Shown here one piece after another: positions 38,162 to 48,377 of a stretch of DNA of 64,000 nt (within the stretch, counting starts at the first letter, position 1; every line of letters starts with the position of its first letter). Where the stretch lies: NCBI GenBank assembly GCA_029433525.1, contig JAQTIF010000001.1:1798001-1862000 (forward strand), given 5' to 3'. The stretch comes from Enterobacteriaceae bacterium ESL0689. GTDB lineage: Bacteria; Pseudomonadota; Gammaproteobacteria; Enterobacterales; Enterobacteriaceae. The position numbers and the translations under genes are program-made. Under the pieces are notes generated by a model, which was given only the letters and a program-made list of their open reading frames with translations, was not told the DNA's origin and ran no database searches.

Positions 38162-38755
38162 TGCCTCCTGCTCCGCATTCTTAGTAAAACAGCTGTAATG
38201 GGTACGCTGTCTGTTGGTGGTGATGGTTAGCTGCGCTATAACATCACAGCCTTTCGGGATTCGCAACCAGAATGCGTTCAGGTATCGTGATATTGACCAC
38301 AGGCAGATGACGCCAGAAAGCAACATCCACTGACTATTTGTTTTGTTAATGTTATCAATTTGTTTCTTTTGTCTCCGCCGATAAATCACCTTTTATTGTC
38401 GCCAAATCGCTCAGGGGTAAATTTGTCTCTTTTCCCGTCATGTACTATACCCTATCTGGTAATTCGTACGATTTCCGCGTTACTCAGCCTGTAATTTCAC
38501 TTCTCAGGAGCCAGTAATTCAATAACGTAATGAGGGTTATTCCCGGCTAAGCCGGTGAGATAATCAGATGTATTGTTAGTTATTTTTAACAAAAAACAAA
38601 CATTTAAGCGATCGATACCGGGTGTTGATATTAATGATTTGTGATGTTCATCGAATCTGTTTCGCCATGAAGTTGCTTGTTTTGTCATCAATACATTGAT
38701 GAGCGGAAACGGCTATCACCCGCGATAACGCGATAAATTGTAAAGGAGACGGTTT
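38162..38755. other. Gene-poor stretch between ypdK and the asp module
   Basis: About 594 bp without a supported gene. Open frames at 38162-38389 and 38497-38691 (minus) lack ribosome binding sites and conserved motifs. It falls where E. coli gene order jumps from the glk region to grpE, so it may contain worn gene remnants. The promoter of the leader ORF and aspT should lie at its right end. Confidence 0.45.
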
Positions 38756-38863
38756 ATGAGTTGCACGACCAATAGTATCTATCCCTTTGATACATATCGT
38801 ATGACAACAAAAATAACCAGCATCACAGCGGATGAGTTGCTGATGTTCTCAGAGGGGTATTGA
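38756..38863 (+). CDS. Candidate 35-aa leader peptide before aspT
   Basis: A short ORF with AGGAG 8 bases before its ATG encodes MSCTTNSIYPFDTYRM and 19 more residues. Its stop is one base before the aspT start (TGATATG), so aspT translation is probably coupled to it; its last codons also hold the GAGGGG site for aspT. I recognise no homolog. It could be a regulatory leader, a tiny protein or simply a translational enhancer. Confidence 0.5.
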   Translation: MSCTTNSIYPFDTYRMTTKITSITADELLMFSEGY

Positions 38864-38864
38864 T

Positions 38865-40553
38865 ATGTTGAGCTGGATTCAAAAAGAACTACAGCACTCC
38901 CCTGAAATATTACTCTTCCTCTCAGTTGCATGTGGCTATTTATTAGGCAGAATTAAGTTTGGTAAATTTCAGCTGGGGGGAGTCGCGGGATCATTGATAG
39001 CGGCGGTGGTATTCAGCCTCTTCGGCGTATCGCTGGATAGCGGCATTGAAGCCTTACTCTTTGCGCTATTTATTTATGCTGTCGGTTTTCAAAGTGGGCC
39101 TCAATTTTTCCGATCGCTGGGCGTCAAAACTCTGCGCGAAATATTTCTGGCACTGTTTATCGCGATTGCTGGCCTGATTACTGTCATCGTAATGGCGAAA
39201 TGGTTCCATATTGATAAAGGGTTAGCCGCTGGGCTGGCCGCAGGAGGATTAACACAATCTGCGATTATCGGAACGGCCAGCGATGCGCTGACTCACCTGG
39301 GATTATCAGCGGATGAAGTTAAAACTTTACAAGGTAACGTGGCGGTTGGCTACGCCGTGACATATATATTTGGCTCGTTAGGCACCATTATTATCTGTGT
39401 CAATATACTGCCTTATTTTATGAAAAACGGTATTCGCGATGATGCGGTAAAAGCTGAAATGGAGCAATTGAAAGGTGCGATTGTTCTTCATGATGGTCAG
39501 GTAAGCAGCTTACCCGAAATGGTGGGCAGGGTTTACCGGCTTAATATGACCACCCCACAAACCGTGGGCGACCTGGAACAGTTACTACCGGGTATTACGG
39601 TGGAACGTATCAAACGGCGCAATAGCCTTATCAATATTACGCCAGACACTCAACTGATCCATAACGATACTATTCTGGTTGTTGGTTCTCGTGCCGCCAT
39701 CGTCTCTGCCGCACCGCAATTAGGGACCGAGCTGGAAAATGAATCCGGTATGGATGTGATCATGGATTCACGGGAAGTGGTGCTACACAACCAGAAATAT
39801 GCTCATTGCAAACTGGGTCAATTCCGTCATATCGGAGCCGCCATCAATCTTGCCCACGGGGTATATCTGACGGCGATCCAGCGTGATGGTAATTCACTTC
39901 CTCTGGATAGCGATACGGTACTGGAACCCAAAGATATCCTGTCACTTTATGGTTCGGAACGTGATTTACGCAGCATTATTCACGAAGTAGGGGATCTGAT
40001 TCCGATCAGCGCGAAAACAGACTGGATTTATCACGGCTTCGGGATTGTTTGTGGACTGATTATTGGACTTATCGTTATCAATATCAGTGGTATTCCCATT
40101 ACCCTCGGCGCAGGCGGGGGCGCGTTATTATCGGGTCTGATCTTTGGCTGGTTCCGTAGCCGCCATCAGTTAATTGGCAATATGCCCATTGCCGCTTCTG
40201 ATTTACTGAAAGATTTTGGTCTTTCTGGTTTTGTTGCCGCAGTGGGGTTACAAACGGGTTTACAGGCCATCACCACGATTGAAAAAAGTGGCATCTCGCT
40301 ATTTTTAATTGGTGTCGTGGTTACCATCGTTCCTTTATTACTGGCCATTCCTTTCGGGAAATATATTTTACGCTATAAAAACACGGCTATTTTCGCCGGT
40401 GCATTAGCCGGTTCACGCAGTGCTAATCCTGCTTTTGGTAGCGTTCTGGATAAAGCCGGTAATTCAGTACCCACTACGCCATTTGCCATTACTTATGCTT
40501 TGGCTAATGTTTTCCTTACTTTGCTAGGACCAATGGTTGTCGCGCTGGCGTAA
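38865..40553 (+). CDS. aspT: Aspartate:alanine antiporter AspT
   Basis: A 562-aa inner-membrane protein of the AAE family (AspT, YidE, YbjL): two hydrophobic halves (about 1-180 and 385-562) around a hydrophilic middle with two RCK/TrkA_C-type segments (about 215-290 and 300-380). The repeated family motif appears as GGLTQSAIIGTASDAL and GSRSANPAFGSVLDKAG. The following aspD gene makes exchange of external aspartate for internal alanine the most likely role, a pair that generates proton motive force. Without that neighbour only the family could be named. Confidence 0.85.
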   Translation: MLSWIQKELQHSPEILLFLSVACGYLLGRIKFGKFQLGGVAGSLIAAVVFSLFGVSLDSGIEALLFALFIYAVGFQSGPQFFRSLGVKTLREIFLALFIAIAGLITVIVMAKWFHIDKGLAAGLAAGGLTQSAIIGTASDALTHLGLSADEVKTLQGNVAVGYAVTYIFGSLGTIIICVNILPYFMKNGIRDDAVKAEMEQLKGAIVLHDGQVSSLPEMVGRVYRLNMTTPQTVGDLEQLLPGITVERIKRRNSLINITPDTQLIHNDTILVVGSRAAIVSAAPQLGTELENESGMDVIMDSREVVLHNQKYAHCKLGQFRHIGAAINLAHGVYLTAIQRDGNSLPLDSDTVLEPKDILSLYGSERDLRSIIHEVGDLIPISAKTDWIYHGFGIVCGLIIGLIVINISGIPITLGAGGGALLSGLIFGWFRSRHQLIGNMPIAASDLLKDFGLSGFVAAVGLQTGLQAITTIEKSGISLFLIGVVVTIVPLLLAIPFGKYILRYKNTAIFAGALAGSRSANPAFGSVLDKAGNSVPTTPFAITYALANVFLTLLGPMVVALA

Positions 40554-40595
40554 ATAGCAAAAACGTTATTACTCATCAATCTGGAACAAAATATC

Positions 40596-42191
40596 ATGGC
40601 AAAAAAAAATGACGAAGTGACTTACAGCAAACTAAGCCCCTTTGAACTCAAGAATAAACTGATTAGTCTTGCACAATCGGTCACTGATCGTGGCATGCTG
40701 AATGCCGGGCGTGGTAACCCTAATTTCCTGGCGACGATACCACGACAGGCTTTCTTTCAGTTTGGCCTGTTTGCGCTGGAAGAATCGGAAATGTCTTTCT
40801 CTTTCATTCCCGAAGGATTGGGGGGATATCCGTTACAACATGACTTGCTGGAACGTTTTTCCGGTTTTATTCGTCGCAATCATGATAAACCGGGTGTGAC
40901 ATTTTTAGGCAAAGCCTTATCTTACGTACGTGATCAGATGGGACTGGATGGCCATCTGTTTATTAAGGAAATGAGTGAGGCGATTCTCGGCTGTAATTAT
41001 CCGACCCCGGATCGTATGCTGGAAATGAGCGAACAGATCATTAAAACCTATCTGGTGCAGGAAATGGGAATGCGCGGTATCAGTACCCACGATTTTGATC
41101 TCTTCGCTGTCGAAGGGGGCACTGCCGCGATCGCCTACATATTTAATTCGCTGAAAGAAAATGATCTGATTAAAGCGGGTGATAAAATTGCGCTAGGCGC
41201 ACCTATTTTCACCCCTTATCTGGAAATTCCAGAATTGAATGATTATGAGCTGGTTGAAATCATGATCGAAGCTGACCCTAATAAGGGCTGGCAATATCCG
41301 GAAGCTGAATTGCGGAAACTCGAAGATCCTGCAATTAAAGCATTCTTCCTGGTTAACCCATCCAACCCGCCTTCCGTGAAGATTGATGATCGTAGTCTGG
41401 ATATTCTTGTCGATATTATCAAAAAACATCCTGAGTTGATTGTTCTGACCGACGATGTGTATGGTACTTTCGCAGATGATTTCCGTTCGCTGTTTTCTAT
41501 CTGCCCGAAAAATACGATTCTGGTCTATTCATTTTCGAAATATTTTGGTGCCACAGGCTGGCGGTTAGGCGTTATTGCATTGACCAAAGATAATATTCTC
41601 GATGACAAAATCGCACATTTACCGGCGAAAGAAATTAAAGTGCTCAATCAGCGTTACTCTTCCCTGACGCTGGAACCAGAAAAAATCAAATTGATTGATC
41701 GAATGGTCGCTGACAGCCGGGCAGTGGGACTGAACCATACCGCTGGTCTCTCGACACCACAGCAAGCTCAAATGGTTTTATTTGCGTTATTTGAAATGAT
41801 GGATGTCCAGAATAGCTATAAAGCGATGATCAAATCCTTAATCCGGCGGCGGCATGCGGCGCTCTATAATCATCTGGGGATCCCACAACCGGATAATGAA
41901 AACAGCGTCGACTACTATACGCTGCTCGATCTGGAAAAGATCTGCCAGCAGCTTTATGGTCAGGACTTTGCTAAATGGATTATGAAAACTCAGGACCCCC
42001 TTGATATTCTTTTCCATATTGCCAGTGAAACGGGTATTGTTTTACTGCCGGGCAAAGGATTTGGTGTCCTGCATCCTTCTGCGCGTGCCTCTTTGGCTAA
42101 CTTGTATGAATATCAGTATGTCGCTATTGGTAAAGCTTTACGTGGCCTGGCGGAGCAATACCATAAAGAGTATGTGCAGTCTAAAAAATAG
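40596..42191 (+). CDS. aspD: L-aspartate 4-decarboxylase (bifunctional aminotransferase)
   Basis: A 531-aa PLP enzyme of fold type I, the usual length for aspartate 4-decarboxylase, which converts aspartate to alanine and CO2 in the cytoplasm. The PLP Lys is in YSFSKYFGATGWRLGVIA (about residue 315) and the cofactor Asp in VLTDDVYGTFADD. Long insertions relative to ordinary aspartate aminotransferases fit this class. It lies 42 bp after aspT; together they consume an intracellular proton and exchange charged aspartate for alanine, aiding acid resistance and energy gain. Confidence 0.88.
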   Translation: MAKKNDEVTYSKLSPFELKNKLISLAQSVTDRGMLNAGRGNPNFLATIPRQAFFQFGLFALEESEMSFSFIPEGLGGYPLQHDLLERFSGFIRRNHDKPGVTFLGKALSYVRDQMGLDGHLFIKEMSEAILGCNYPTPDRMLEMSEQIIKTYLVQEMGMRGISTHDFDLFAVEGGTAAIAYIFNSLKENDLIKAGDKIALGAPIFTPYLEIPELNDYELVEIMIEADPNKGWQYPEAELRKLEDPAIKAFFLVNPSNPPSVKIDDRSLDILVDIIKKHPELIVLTDDVYGTFADDFRSLFSICPKNTILVYSFSKYFGATGWRLGVIALTKDNILDDKIAHLPAKEIKVLNQRYSSLTLEPEKIKLIDRMVADSRAVGLNHTAGLSTPQQAQMVLFALFEMMDVQNSYKAMIKSLIRRRHAALYNHLGIPQPDNENSVDYYTLLDLEKICQQLYGQDFAKWIMKTQDPLDILFHIASETGIVLLPGKGFGVLHPSARASLANLYEYQYVAIGKALRGLAEQYHKEYVQSKK

Positions 42192-42201
42192 GATGCAGTT
42201 A

Positions 42202-42310
42202 TAAGGTTATTTTACGCCTGTCTCAGGCCATCTGGCCACGGAGAGTGCCTGAAGTTGTCCATGACGATTTCTCTGCACGGTCCGTGGCCAAACTATCTGC
42301 GCTATTAATG
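42202..42310. repeat. Degraded repeat copy D after aspD
   Basis: This stretch matches parts of the 25786-25929 repeat, notably GGTTATTTTAC (GGCTATTTTAC in copy A) and GGCCAAACT with GCG following (GTCCAAACTGGCTGCG in copy A). The terminal inverted repeats are not preserved. It fills most of the aspD-grpE gap. Confidence 0.45.
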
Positions 42311-42427
42311 GCTGACGAAATAGCAGGTTGCTATTGCGATATCAGTATTTATTCCCGTGTTCTGATTTTCTTTCGCGCGAGTGGCGATGGATTCTTTTAT
42401 TGCTACGAGGTGTTGCACGGAAAAACA

Positions 42428-42454
42428 AAACCCCATGCCAGAAGCATGGGGTTT
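42428..42454. terminator. Terminator after grpE
   Basis: An 11-bp perfect stem (42428-42438 with 42444-42454) and a 5-nt loop, with A and T flanks, 22 bp past the grpE stop on the minus strand. It may also stop aspD transcripts. Confidence 0.8.
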
Positions 42455-42475
42455 ATCGGATTTCTTTTCGCGATG

Positions 42476-43069
42476 TTACTTCGCTTTCGCTACGGTTACC
42501 ATTGCTGCACGAATGGTACGGCCATTCAGGGTATAGCCTTTTTGCATGACATTCAGGACGTTACCCGCCGGAACATCGTCAGACTCAACCATTGCGATAG
42601 CCTGATGGATGTTAGGATCCAGAGGAACATTGACCTTGTCGATAACGTCAACGCCAAATTTATGCACCACATCCAGCATCGATTTCCGCGTTAACTCAAT
42701 CCCTTCAACCATCGATGACATATCGGGATTATCCTTATTCGCGACCTCCAGAGCCCGATCCAGACTATCGAGAACCGGCAACAGCTCATTGACGAATTTC
42801 TCAAGAGCGAATTTATGTGCCTTCTCGACATCCTGCTCGGTACGACGTCGCAGGTTTTCCATTTCTGCTTTAATACGCAGAACACCTTCGCGTTCACGGG
42901 TTTGCGCTTCGGCTAACTGTGCTTCCAGATTCACAATCTTTTCATCGCGCGGATCAACCTGCTCAACAGAAACGTCAGGCTCTACTGCCTCAATATCCTC
43001 GTGATGTTCAGCGATACTCTCTTTCGGGTCTTGCCCGTCAGCTGTTTTCTGTTTTTCACTACTCATCAA
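42476..43069 (-). CDS. grpE: Nucleotide exchange factor GrpE
   Basis: A 197-aa co-chaperone (same as E. coli) that releases ADP from DnaK. The order is an acidic N-terminus, a long coiled coil (about 35-90, [14 protein letters not shown]), a helical part and a C-terminal beta domain with [20 protein letters not shown]. It is divergent from nadK and has a heat-shock promoter. Confidence 0.97.
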   Translation of the reverse strand: MMSSEKQKTADGQDPKESIAEHHEDIEAVEPDVSVEQVDPRDEKIVNLEAQLAEAQTREREGVLRIKAEMENLRRRTEQDVEKAHKFALEKFVNELLPVLDSLDRALEVANKDNPDMSSMVEGIELTRKSMLDVVHKFGVDVIDKVNVPLDPNIHQAIAMVESDDVPAGNVLNVMQKGYTLNGRTIRAAMVTVAKAK

Positions 43070-43111
43070 TTTCTCCGCGTTTTTTTACATTCATTTCGCT
43101 AACCTGGATTA

Positions 43112-43139
43112 TTATGGGGATTCACTTCCTGGTTTCAAG
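43112..43139 (-). promoter_or_regulatory. Sigma-32 promoter of grpE
   Basis: Reading the minus strand: CTTGAAA, a 13-base spacer, then CCCCATAAT. This is a near-perfect sigma-32 (RpoH) heat-shock promoter, placed about 45 bp upstream of grpE. Confidence 0.9.
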
Positions 43140-43182
43140 GGAAGTATTCTCACCACACATTTAATGCAAGGACATTCATAAC

Positions 43183-44061
43183 ATGAAAAATCATTTCAAG
43201 TGTATAGGCCTTGTGGGACATCCTCGCCACCCAACTGCGCTGACCACACATGAAATGCTCTGGCACTGGTTATGCAGCCAGGGTTATGAAGTTATAGTCG
43301 AACAGCAAATCGCCCATGAACTTCAGTTTAGCAATGCCAGAACCGGAACGTTAGCCGAAATTGGTCAGCAGGCTGATCTTGCGGTTGTCGTTGGCGGAGA
43401 TGGCAATATGCTTGGCGCTGCACGAACGCTGGCACGATATGATATTAACGTTATCGGTATTAACCGCGGGAACCTTGGTTTTCTGACCGATCTTGATCCT
43501 GACAATGCACGCCAGCAACTCGCTGATGTTCTGACAGGTAATTATATCACCGAACAACGTTTTTTGCTGGAGGCTCAGGTATGCCAGCAAAATAGTCAGA
43601 AACGCATTGGCACAGCGATAAATGAAGTGGTTTTACACCCTGGCAAAATTGCTCATATGATAGAGTTTGAAGTCTATATTGATGATACTTTTGCTTTCTC
43701 TCAACGTTCAGATGGCCTGATCATTTCAACGCCTACCGGATCTACCGCCTATTCACTGTCGGCGGGCGGCCCCATTGTATCGCCTTCATTAGATGCGATT
43801 ACACTGGTCCCGATGTTTCCGCATACCTTATCGGCTCGTCCCCTGGTGATTAATGGCGATAGCACGATTTGCCTGCGTTTCTCTTTGCAATGTCGCAATC
43901 TGGAGATCAGCTGTGACAGTCAGATAGCGCTGCCAGTCGAGGATGGGGAAGAGGTGATTATCCGTCGCAGCGACTATCATCTGCAGCTGATTCATCCAAA
44001 AGATTACAGTTATTTTAATACATTGAGTACAAAATTAGGCTGGTCGAAAAAATTGTTTTGA
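43183..44061 (+). CDS. nadK: NAD kinase NadK
   Basis: A 292-aa ATP-dependent NAD kinase (same as E. coli), the only route to NADP. The catalytic GGDGN motif is in [12 protein letters not shown] (about residues 69-80). NEVVLHPGK and [17 protein letters not shown] form the NAD site. It lies divergent from grpE and just upstream of recN. Confidence 0.96.
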   Translation: MKNHFKCIGLVGHPRHPTALTTHEMLWHWLCSQGYEVIVEQQIAHELQFSNARTGTLAEIGQQADLAVVVGGDGNMLGAARTLARYDINVIGINRGNLGFLTDLDPDNARQQLADVLTGNYITEQRFLLEAQVCQQNSQKRIGTAINEVVLHPGKIAHMIEFEVYIDDTFAFSQRSDGLIISTPTGSTAYSLSAGGPIVSPSLDAITLVPMFPHTLSARPLVINGDSTICLRFSLQCRNLEISCDSQIALPVEDGEEVIIRRSDYHLQLIHPKDYSYFNTLSTKLGWSKKLF

Positions 44062-44101
44062 ATTTACGCGGTATTGCTTTACTGAATAAAAAACTTGCTT
44101 A

Positions 44102-44121
44102 TACTGTATTAAAACACAGTA
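44102..44121 (+). promoter_or_regulatory. LexA (SOS) box before recN
   Basis: TACTGTATTAAAACACAGTA matches the LexA consensus with its CTGT-N8-ACAG core, 26 bp before the recN ATG. SOS induction of recN is well established in E. coli, which has more than one box; only this one is clear here. Confidence 0.88.
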
Positions 44122-44147
44122 ATGTTTTTTCATACAGGAATGCGATT

Positions 44148-45809
44148 ATGCTAGCGCAACTCACTATTAATAATTTTGCTATCGTTCGTGAACTGGAAAT
44201 TGATTTTCACCCTGGAATGACGGCCATCACCGGTGAAACCGGGGCAGGTAAATCCATTGCTATTGATGCGCTAAGCCTGTGCCTGGGGGGCAGGGCAGAG
44301 TCAGACATGGTACGTCAGGGGGCGAAGCGCGCGGATCTGTGCACACGTTTTATCTTAAAAGATACCCCCGCCGCCCAGCGCTGGCTGGAGGAAAACCAAC
44401 TGGAAAATGGGCAGGAGTGTCTGCTTCGCCGCACGATCAACGCCGATGGCCGCTCTCGTGGCTTCATCAATGGTACGGCAGTTCCGCTTTCTCAGCTACG
44501 CGAACTGGGTCAATACCTTATTCAGATTCACGGACAGCATACGCACCAGTTATTGACACAGTCTGAGCAGCAAAAAATATTACTGGACGGCTATATGGGA
44601 GAGCACGCCATGACTCAACGCATGGCGGAGCATTATCAGCAATGGCATCAAAGCTGTTATGAATTGGCGCAGTGCCAGCAGCAGAATCAGGAACGTGCCG
44701 CCCGTGCTGAGTTATTGCAATACCAGTTGAAAGAGTTGCATGAATTTAACCCCCAGCCGGGCGAATTCGAGCAAATTGATGAAGAATATAAACGGCTGGC
44801 CAATAGCGGTCAGTTACTCTCTGTTTGTCAGCATGCCTTGACGATACTGGCCGATGGCGAAGAGACCAATTTACAGCGTCAGCTTTACGGCACCCGGCAA
44901 TTAGTCGCTGAACTGGCCGGTATGGATAACAAACTGGCGGGTGTTCTGAATATGCTCGAAGAGGCCACCATTCAGATCAATGAAGCCAGTGATGAGTTAC
45001 GCCATTTCAGTGATCATCTGGATCTTGATCCTAATCGGTTATTCGAACTGGAACAGCGTATTTCCCGCCAGGTTGCTCTGGCACGTAAGCACCAAATTTC
45101 TCCGGAAGAACTTCCTGCTTTTTATCAGTCGCTGCTGGAAGAGCAACAACGGTTAGAAGATAGCGTTGATATCCTGGAAACCCTCAGTCAACAGACGGTG
45201 GAGTATCATCAGCGGGCACTGGAAACCGCTCAGCAACTGCACGCTGTACGCCAGCATAGCGCTCATGAATTAGCGCAACGCATTACTGAAAGCATGCATT
45301 CGCTTGCCATGCCCCATGGTGTATTCGCGATTGAGGTTATTTTTGATCCACGCTATCTCACTGTTGACGGTGCAGATCGTGTTGAGTTTCTTGTCTCCAC
45401 AAATCCCGGGCAACCGATTCAGCCTGTTGCTAAGGTCGCGTCCGGGGGGGAATTATCGCGTATCGCTTTAGCTATTCAGGTGATCACAGCGCAAAAGATG
45501 AAATCCGCAGCGTTAATTTTTGATGAGGTGGATACCGGAATCAGTGGTTCAACGGCCGTTATCGTCGGTAAGCTGCTTCGTCAGCTGGGTGAATCCACCC
45601 AGGTGATGTGTGTGACTCATTTACCGCAGGTAGCAGGTTGTGGGCATCAACACTATTTTGTCTGCAAAGAAACGGATGGGGAAATGACACAAACCCATAT
45701 GTATCCTCTCGATAAACGTGCAAGATTACAGGAGCTGGCGCGTCTTCTGGGGGGGAGCGAGGTAACACGCAATACGCTGGCAAGTGCAAAAGAGTTGCTT
45801 GCTGCATAA
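44148..45809 (+). CDS. recN: DNA repair protein RecN
   Basis: A 553-aa SMC-like ATPase (same as E. coli) for double-strand break repair. I use the ATG at 44148 ([18 protein letters not shown]), downstream of the LexA box; the frame is open to 44058 but that part is leader. Walker A is [14 protein letters not shown] (about residues 29-42), a central coiled coil spans about 150-370, the signature is [14 protein letters not shown] and Walker B is [13 protein letters not shown]. Confidence 0.96.
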   Translation: MLAQLTINNFAIVRELEIDFHPGMTAITGETGAGKSIAIDALSLCLGGRAESDMVRQGAKRADLCTRFILKDTPAAQRWLEENQLENGQECLLRRTINADGRSRGFINGTAVPLSQLRELGQYLIQIHGQHTHQLLTQSEQQKILLDGYMGEHAMTQRMAEHYQQWHQSCYELAQCQQQNQERAARAELLQYQLKELHEFNPQPGEFEQIDEEYKRLANSGQLLSVCQHALTILADGEETNLQRQLYGTRQLVAELAGMDNKLAGVLNMLEEATIQINEASDELRHFSDHLDLDPNRLFELEQRISRQVALARKHQISPEELPAFYQSLLEEQQRLEDSVDILETLSQQTVEYHQRALETAQQLHAVRQHSAHELAQRITESMHSLAMPHGVFAIEVIFDPRYLTVDGADRVEFLVSTNPGQPIQPVAKVASGGELSRIALAIQVITAQKMKSAALIFDEVDTGISGSTAVIVGKLLRQLGESTQVMCVTHLPQVAGCGHQHYFVCKETDGEMTQTHMYPLDKRARLQELARLLGGSEVTRNTLASAKELLAA

Positions 45810-45956
45810 CCGGTTCAGGTATCATCGTATTATTGCAAACAATAAATTATTGTCAGAAGCGCAGCCGAAGGTTTCCAAGTGATTAAAGGTCTATTATTAT
45901 CGGCATATTACAGATGTGTCATACACTGTTTGGTTCGAACAAGGAATAAAATCACT

Positions 45957-46298
45957 ATGTGCTGTAAAACGCTGACTGCCGCCGTAGCGGTTCTTCTCAT
46001 GTTAACCGCTGGCTGTTCTACTCTGGAGCGGGTGGTCTATCGTCCTGATATCAACCAGGGTAATTACTTAGTCTCAGGCGATGTCGCTAAGATACATACG
46101 GGTATGACACAGCAGCAGGTGGTTTATGCGCTGGGGACGCCAATGATGTCAGATCCGTTTGGTACGAACACCTGGTTTTATGTTTTCCGTCAGCAACCCG
46201 GACATGAAGAAATCACGCAACAGACCCTGACGCTGACGTTCAATGGTGATGGCGTATTAACACATATTGATAACAAACCGGCGTTAACCAAACATTAA
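45957..46298 (+). CDS. bamE: Outer-membrane assembly lipoprotein BamE
   Basis: A 113-aa lipoprotein (same as E. coli BamE/SmpA) of the BAM complex. I start it at the ATG at 45957 ([21 protein letters not shown]), giving a proper signal peptide with lipobox LTAGC. The family region [21 protein letters not shown] is intact. It follows recN by 147 bp. Confidence 0.95.
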   Translation: MCCKTLTAAVAVLLMLTAGCSTLERVVYRPDINQGNYLVSGDVAKIHTGMTQQQVVYALGTPMMSDPFGTNTWFYVFRQQPGHEEITQQTLTLTFNGDGVLTHIDNKPALTKH

Positions 46299-46359
46299 TG
46301 GGGGAACGAATCAATAAAACAGACGTCAAAGAGAACCCTGCCTGGTTGATGTTTATACA

Positions 46360-46662
46360 TTACTGCTTGCGGTTCCGGATAAGCTGATTCGCTCTTTGAC
46401 GACGTAACTCTCTGGGGTCAGCGATTAGTGAGCGATATATTTCTATCCGATCTCCCTCGCGCACCGGATCGCTGAGCTTCACCAGCCGCCCGTAGATGCC
46501 TGTTTTATTTTTTGTCAAATCGATATCATCACGCAGCCGCAGGAGACCACTGGCAATAATCGCTTGCTCGACGGTTGCGCCTTCCTCCAGGCAAACAGGC
46601 AACAGATACTGTTTTTGTGATAACGCATAAGCGACTTCAACCATTAATTTTTTAGCTAGCAT
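46360..46662 (-). CDS. ratB: RnfH/RatB family ubiquitin-like protein
   Basis: A 100-aa protein (E. coli RatB/YfjF 96 aa) of the RnfH family with a beta-grasp fold. I start it at the ATG at 46662, overlapping the ratA end by 11 bp; the frame extends upstream inside ratA but without conservation. [19 protein letters not shown] and [12 protein letters not shown] are the conserved parts. Function unsettled despite its pairing with ratA. Confidence 0.92.
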   Translation of the reverse strand: MLAKKLMVEVAYALSQKQYLLPVCLEEGATVEQAIIASGLLRLRDDIDLTKNKTGIYGRLVKLSDPVREGDRIEIYRSLIADPRELRRQRANQLIRNRKQ

Positions 46663-47101
46663 GGTAAATCTTTTTCGCTCTGATGGTAAAAGCCTGCACC
46701 ATATTGACCGCCAGCTCTTTGAAGATGCGACCAAACGCCATTTCAATCCATTTATTACTGAATTCAAAATCGAGATGAAATTCAATTTTACAGGCATCCG
46801 GACTCAGGGCAGTAAATTGCCAGCTACCGGTCAGTTTTTTAAACGGGCCATCGACCAGATTGACTAAGATACTCTGATGAGGAATAAGGGTGTTCCGGGT
46901 GGTAAATGTTTTGCTAATGCCAGCTTTGGAAACATCGATCGCTGCTATCATTTGCGTAGGTGTTGACTCAATGATACGACTACCAATACAACCAGACAGG
47001 AATTCAGGATATGACAGCACATCATTGACGAGCTGATACATCTGTTCCACACTGAAAGGCACCAACACAGTACGGCTAATTTTAGGCATAGCAAATTCCA
47101 T
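46652..47101 (-). CDS. ratA: START-domain protein RatA
   Basis: A 149-aa SRPBCC/START-fold protein (E. coli RatA/YfjG 158 aa), related to ubiquinone-binding Coq10. In E. coli it was reported to block 70S ribosome formation, a role still debated. Conserved segments are [31 protein letters not shown] and [15 protein letters not shown] second start at 47089 (MPKISRT) is possible. It is divergent from smpB. Confidence 0.92.
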   Translation of the reverse strand: MEFAMPKISRTVLVPFSVEQMYQLVNDVLSYPEFLSGCIGSRIIESTPTQMIAAIDVSKAGISKTFTTRNTLIPHQSILVNLVDGPFKKLTGSWQFTALSPDACKIEFHLDFEFSNKWIEMAFGRIFKELAVNMVQAFTIRAKKIYHAS

Positions 47102-47238
47102 ATCTCACGATTGCAAAAATAATATCATTTATCTGATACTAAAAAAACGCAGTGCCACAACTCATGATAAGATAGGGTATCACGCCTCGCAGAATATTGA
47201 GGTACTGTATTCCCGTTTAGCAATGACTTCAGGACATT

Positions 47239-47721
47239 ATGACCAAAAAAAAAGCTCACAAACCTGGATCTGCCACTATCGCGCTGAATAAACGCGCTCG
47301 CCATGAATATTTTATTGAAGATGAATACGAGGCTGGGCTGGCCTTACAAGGCTGGGAAGTGAAATCCCTGCGTGCTGGTAAGGCTAACATCGGTGATAGC
47401 TACGTTATTCTGAAAGGGGGAGAAGCTTATCTCTTTGGCGCGAATTTCACACCGATGGCAGTCGCTTCTACGCACTACGTATGCGATCCGACGCGCACCC
47501 GTAAACTTCTGCTTAACCAGCGTGAACTGGATACATTATACGGACGTATCAATCGCGATGGTTATACTGTTGTCGCCCTGTCTCTGTACTGGAAGAATGC
47601 CTGGTGCAAAGTAAAAATAGGGATCGCCAAAGGTAAGAAACAGCACGATAAACGAACCGATCTGAAAGATCGTGAATGGGCGCTGGATAAGGCACGCATT
47701 ATGAAACATGCCAGTCGCTAG
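47239..47721 (+). CDS. smpB: SsrA-binding protein SmpB
   Basis: A 160-aa RNA-binding protein (same as E. coli) that delivers tmRNA to stalled ribosomes. [19 protein letters not shown] at the N-terminus and the basic tail [17 protein letters not shown] are the family hallmarks. It lies 128 bp before ssrA. Confidence 0.97.
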   Translation: MTKKKAHKPGSATIALNKRARHEYFIEDEYEAGLALQGWEVKSLRAGKANIGDSYVILKGGEAYLFGANFTPMAVASTHYVCDPTRTRKLLLNQRELDTLYGRINRDGYTVVALSLYWKNAWCKVKIGIAKGKKQHDKRTDLKDREWALDKARIMKHASR

Positions 47722-47849
47722 TTATCCGCTGTCGGAATAAGCTTAACGGGCTTTTATCCTTGCTGGCATCTGCTTTTCCGCGACCAGATATCTTCTGGTG
47801 AATACTGGAAACTGCGTTCATAAATCTGTTATACTCAGGCCAACACATT

Positions 47850-48212
47850 GGGGCTGATTCTGGATTCGACGGGATTCGCAAAACCCAAGGTGCATGCCGA
47901 GGGGCGGTTGGCCTCGTAAAAAGCCGCAAAAAATAGTCGCAAACGACGAAAACTACGCACTAGCAGCTTAATAACCTGCATAGAGCCCTCTCTCCCTAGC
48001 CTCCGCTCTTAGGACGGGGATCAAGAGAGGTCAAACCCAAAAGAGATCGCGTGGATATCCTGCCTGGGGTGGAAGCGTTAAAATCAATCAGGCTAGTTTG
48101 TTAGTAGCGTGTCTGTCCGCAGCTAACTTGCGAATGTAAAGATTAGACTAAGCATGTAGTACCAAGGATGTAGGAATTTCGGACGCGGGTTCAACTCCCG
48201 CCAGCTCCACCA
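47850..48212 (+). ncRNA. ssrA: Transfer-messenger RNA (tmRNA)
   Basis: A 363-nt tmRNA, as in E. coli, from GGGGCTGATTC to the encoded CCA. The tag reading frame (47939-47971) encodes ANDENYALAA and a stop, identical to the E. coli tag. The tRNA-like 3' arm with TTCAACTCCCGCCAGCTCC is intact. This 3' end is the left junction of the genomic island that follows. Confidence 0.98.
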
Positions 48213-48247
48213 CTTTTTAGTTGTTTGAAGTACAGTGAAGTCTACTA

Positions 48248-48280
48248 AGCCCGCACAGCACAAGCTCTGCGGGCTTTTTT
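48248..48280 (+). terminator. Terminator after ssrA
   Basis: A stem of AGCCCGCA with TGCGGGCT (arms 48248-48255 and 48268-48275) is followed by a T-run, 36 bp after ssrA. It lies on the island side of the junction, so the island supplies a terminator for tmRNA and shields its integrase from readthrough. Confidence 0.8.
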
Positions 48281-48377
48281 ACGTCTATTGTCGTCCAGTG
48301 AGAATTGCTGAGAACTATCAGTTATGGCACCCTGAATGGGACCCACTAAGAAGGGTCCAAAAACCGAGGGTCCCAAA

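Noticed and set aside
38497-38691. 64-codon frame on the minus strand before the asp module
   Set aside because: No ribosome binding site and no conserved or membrane-like pattern.
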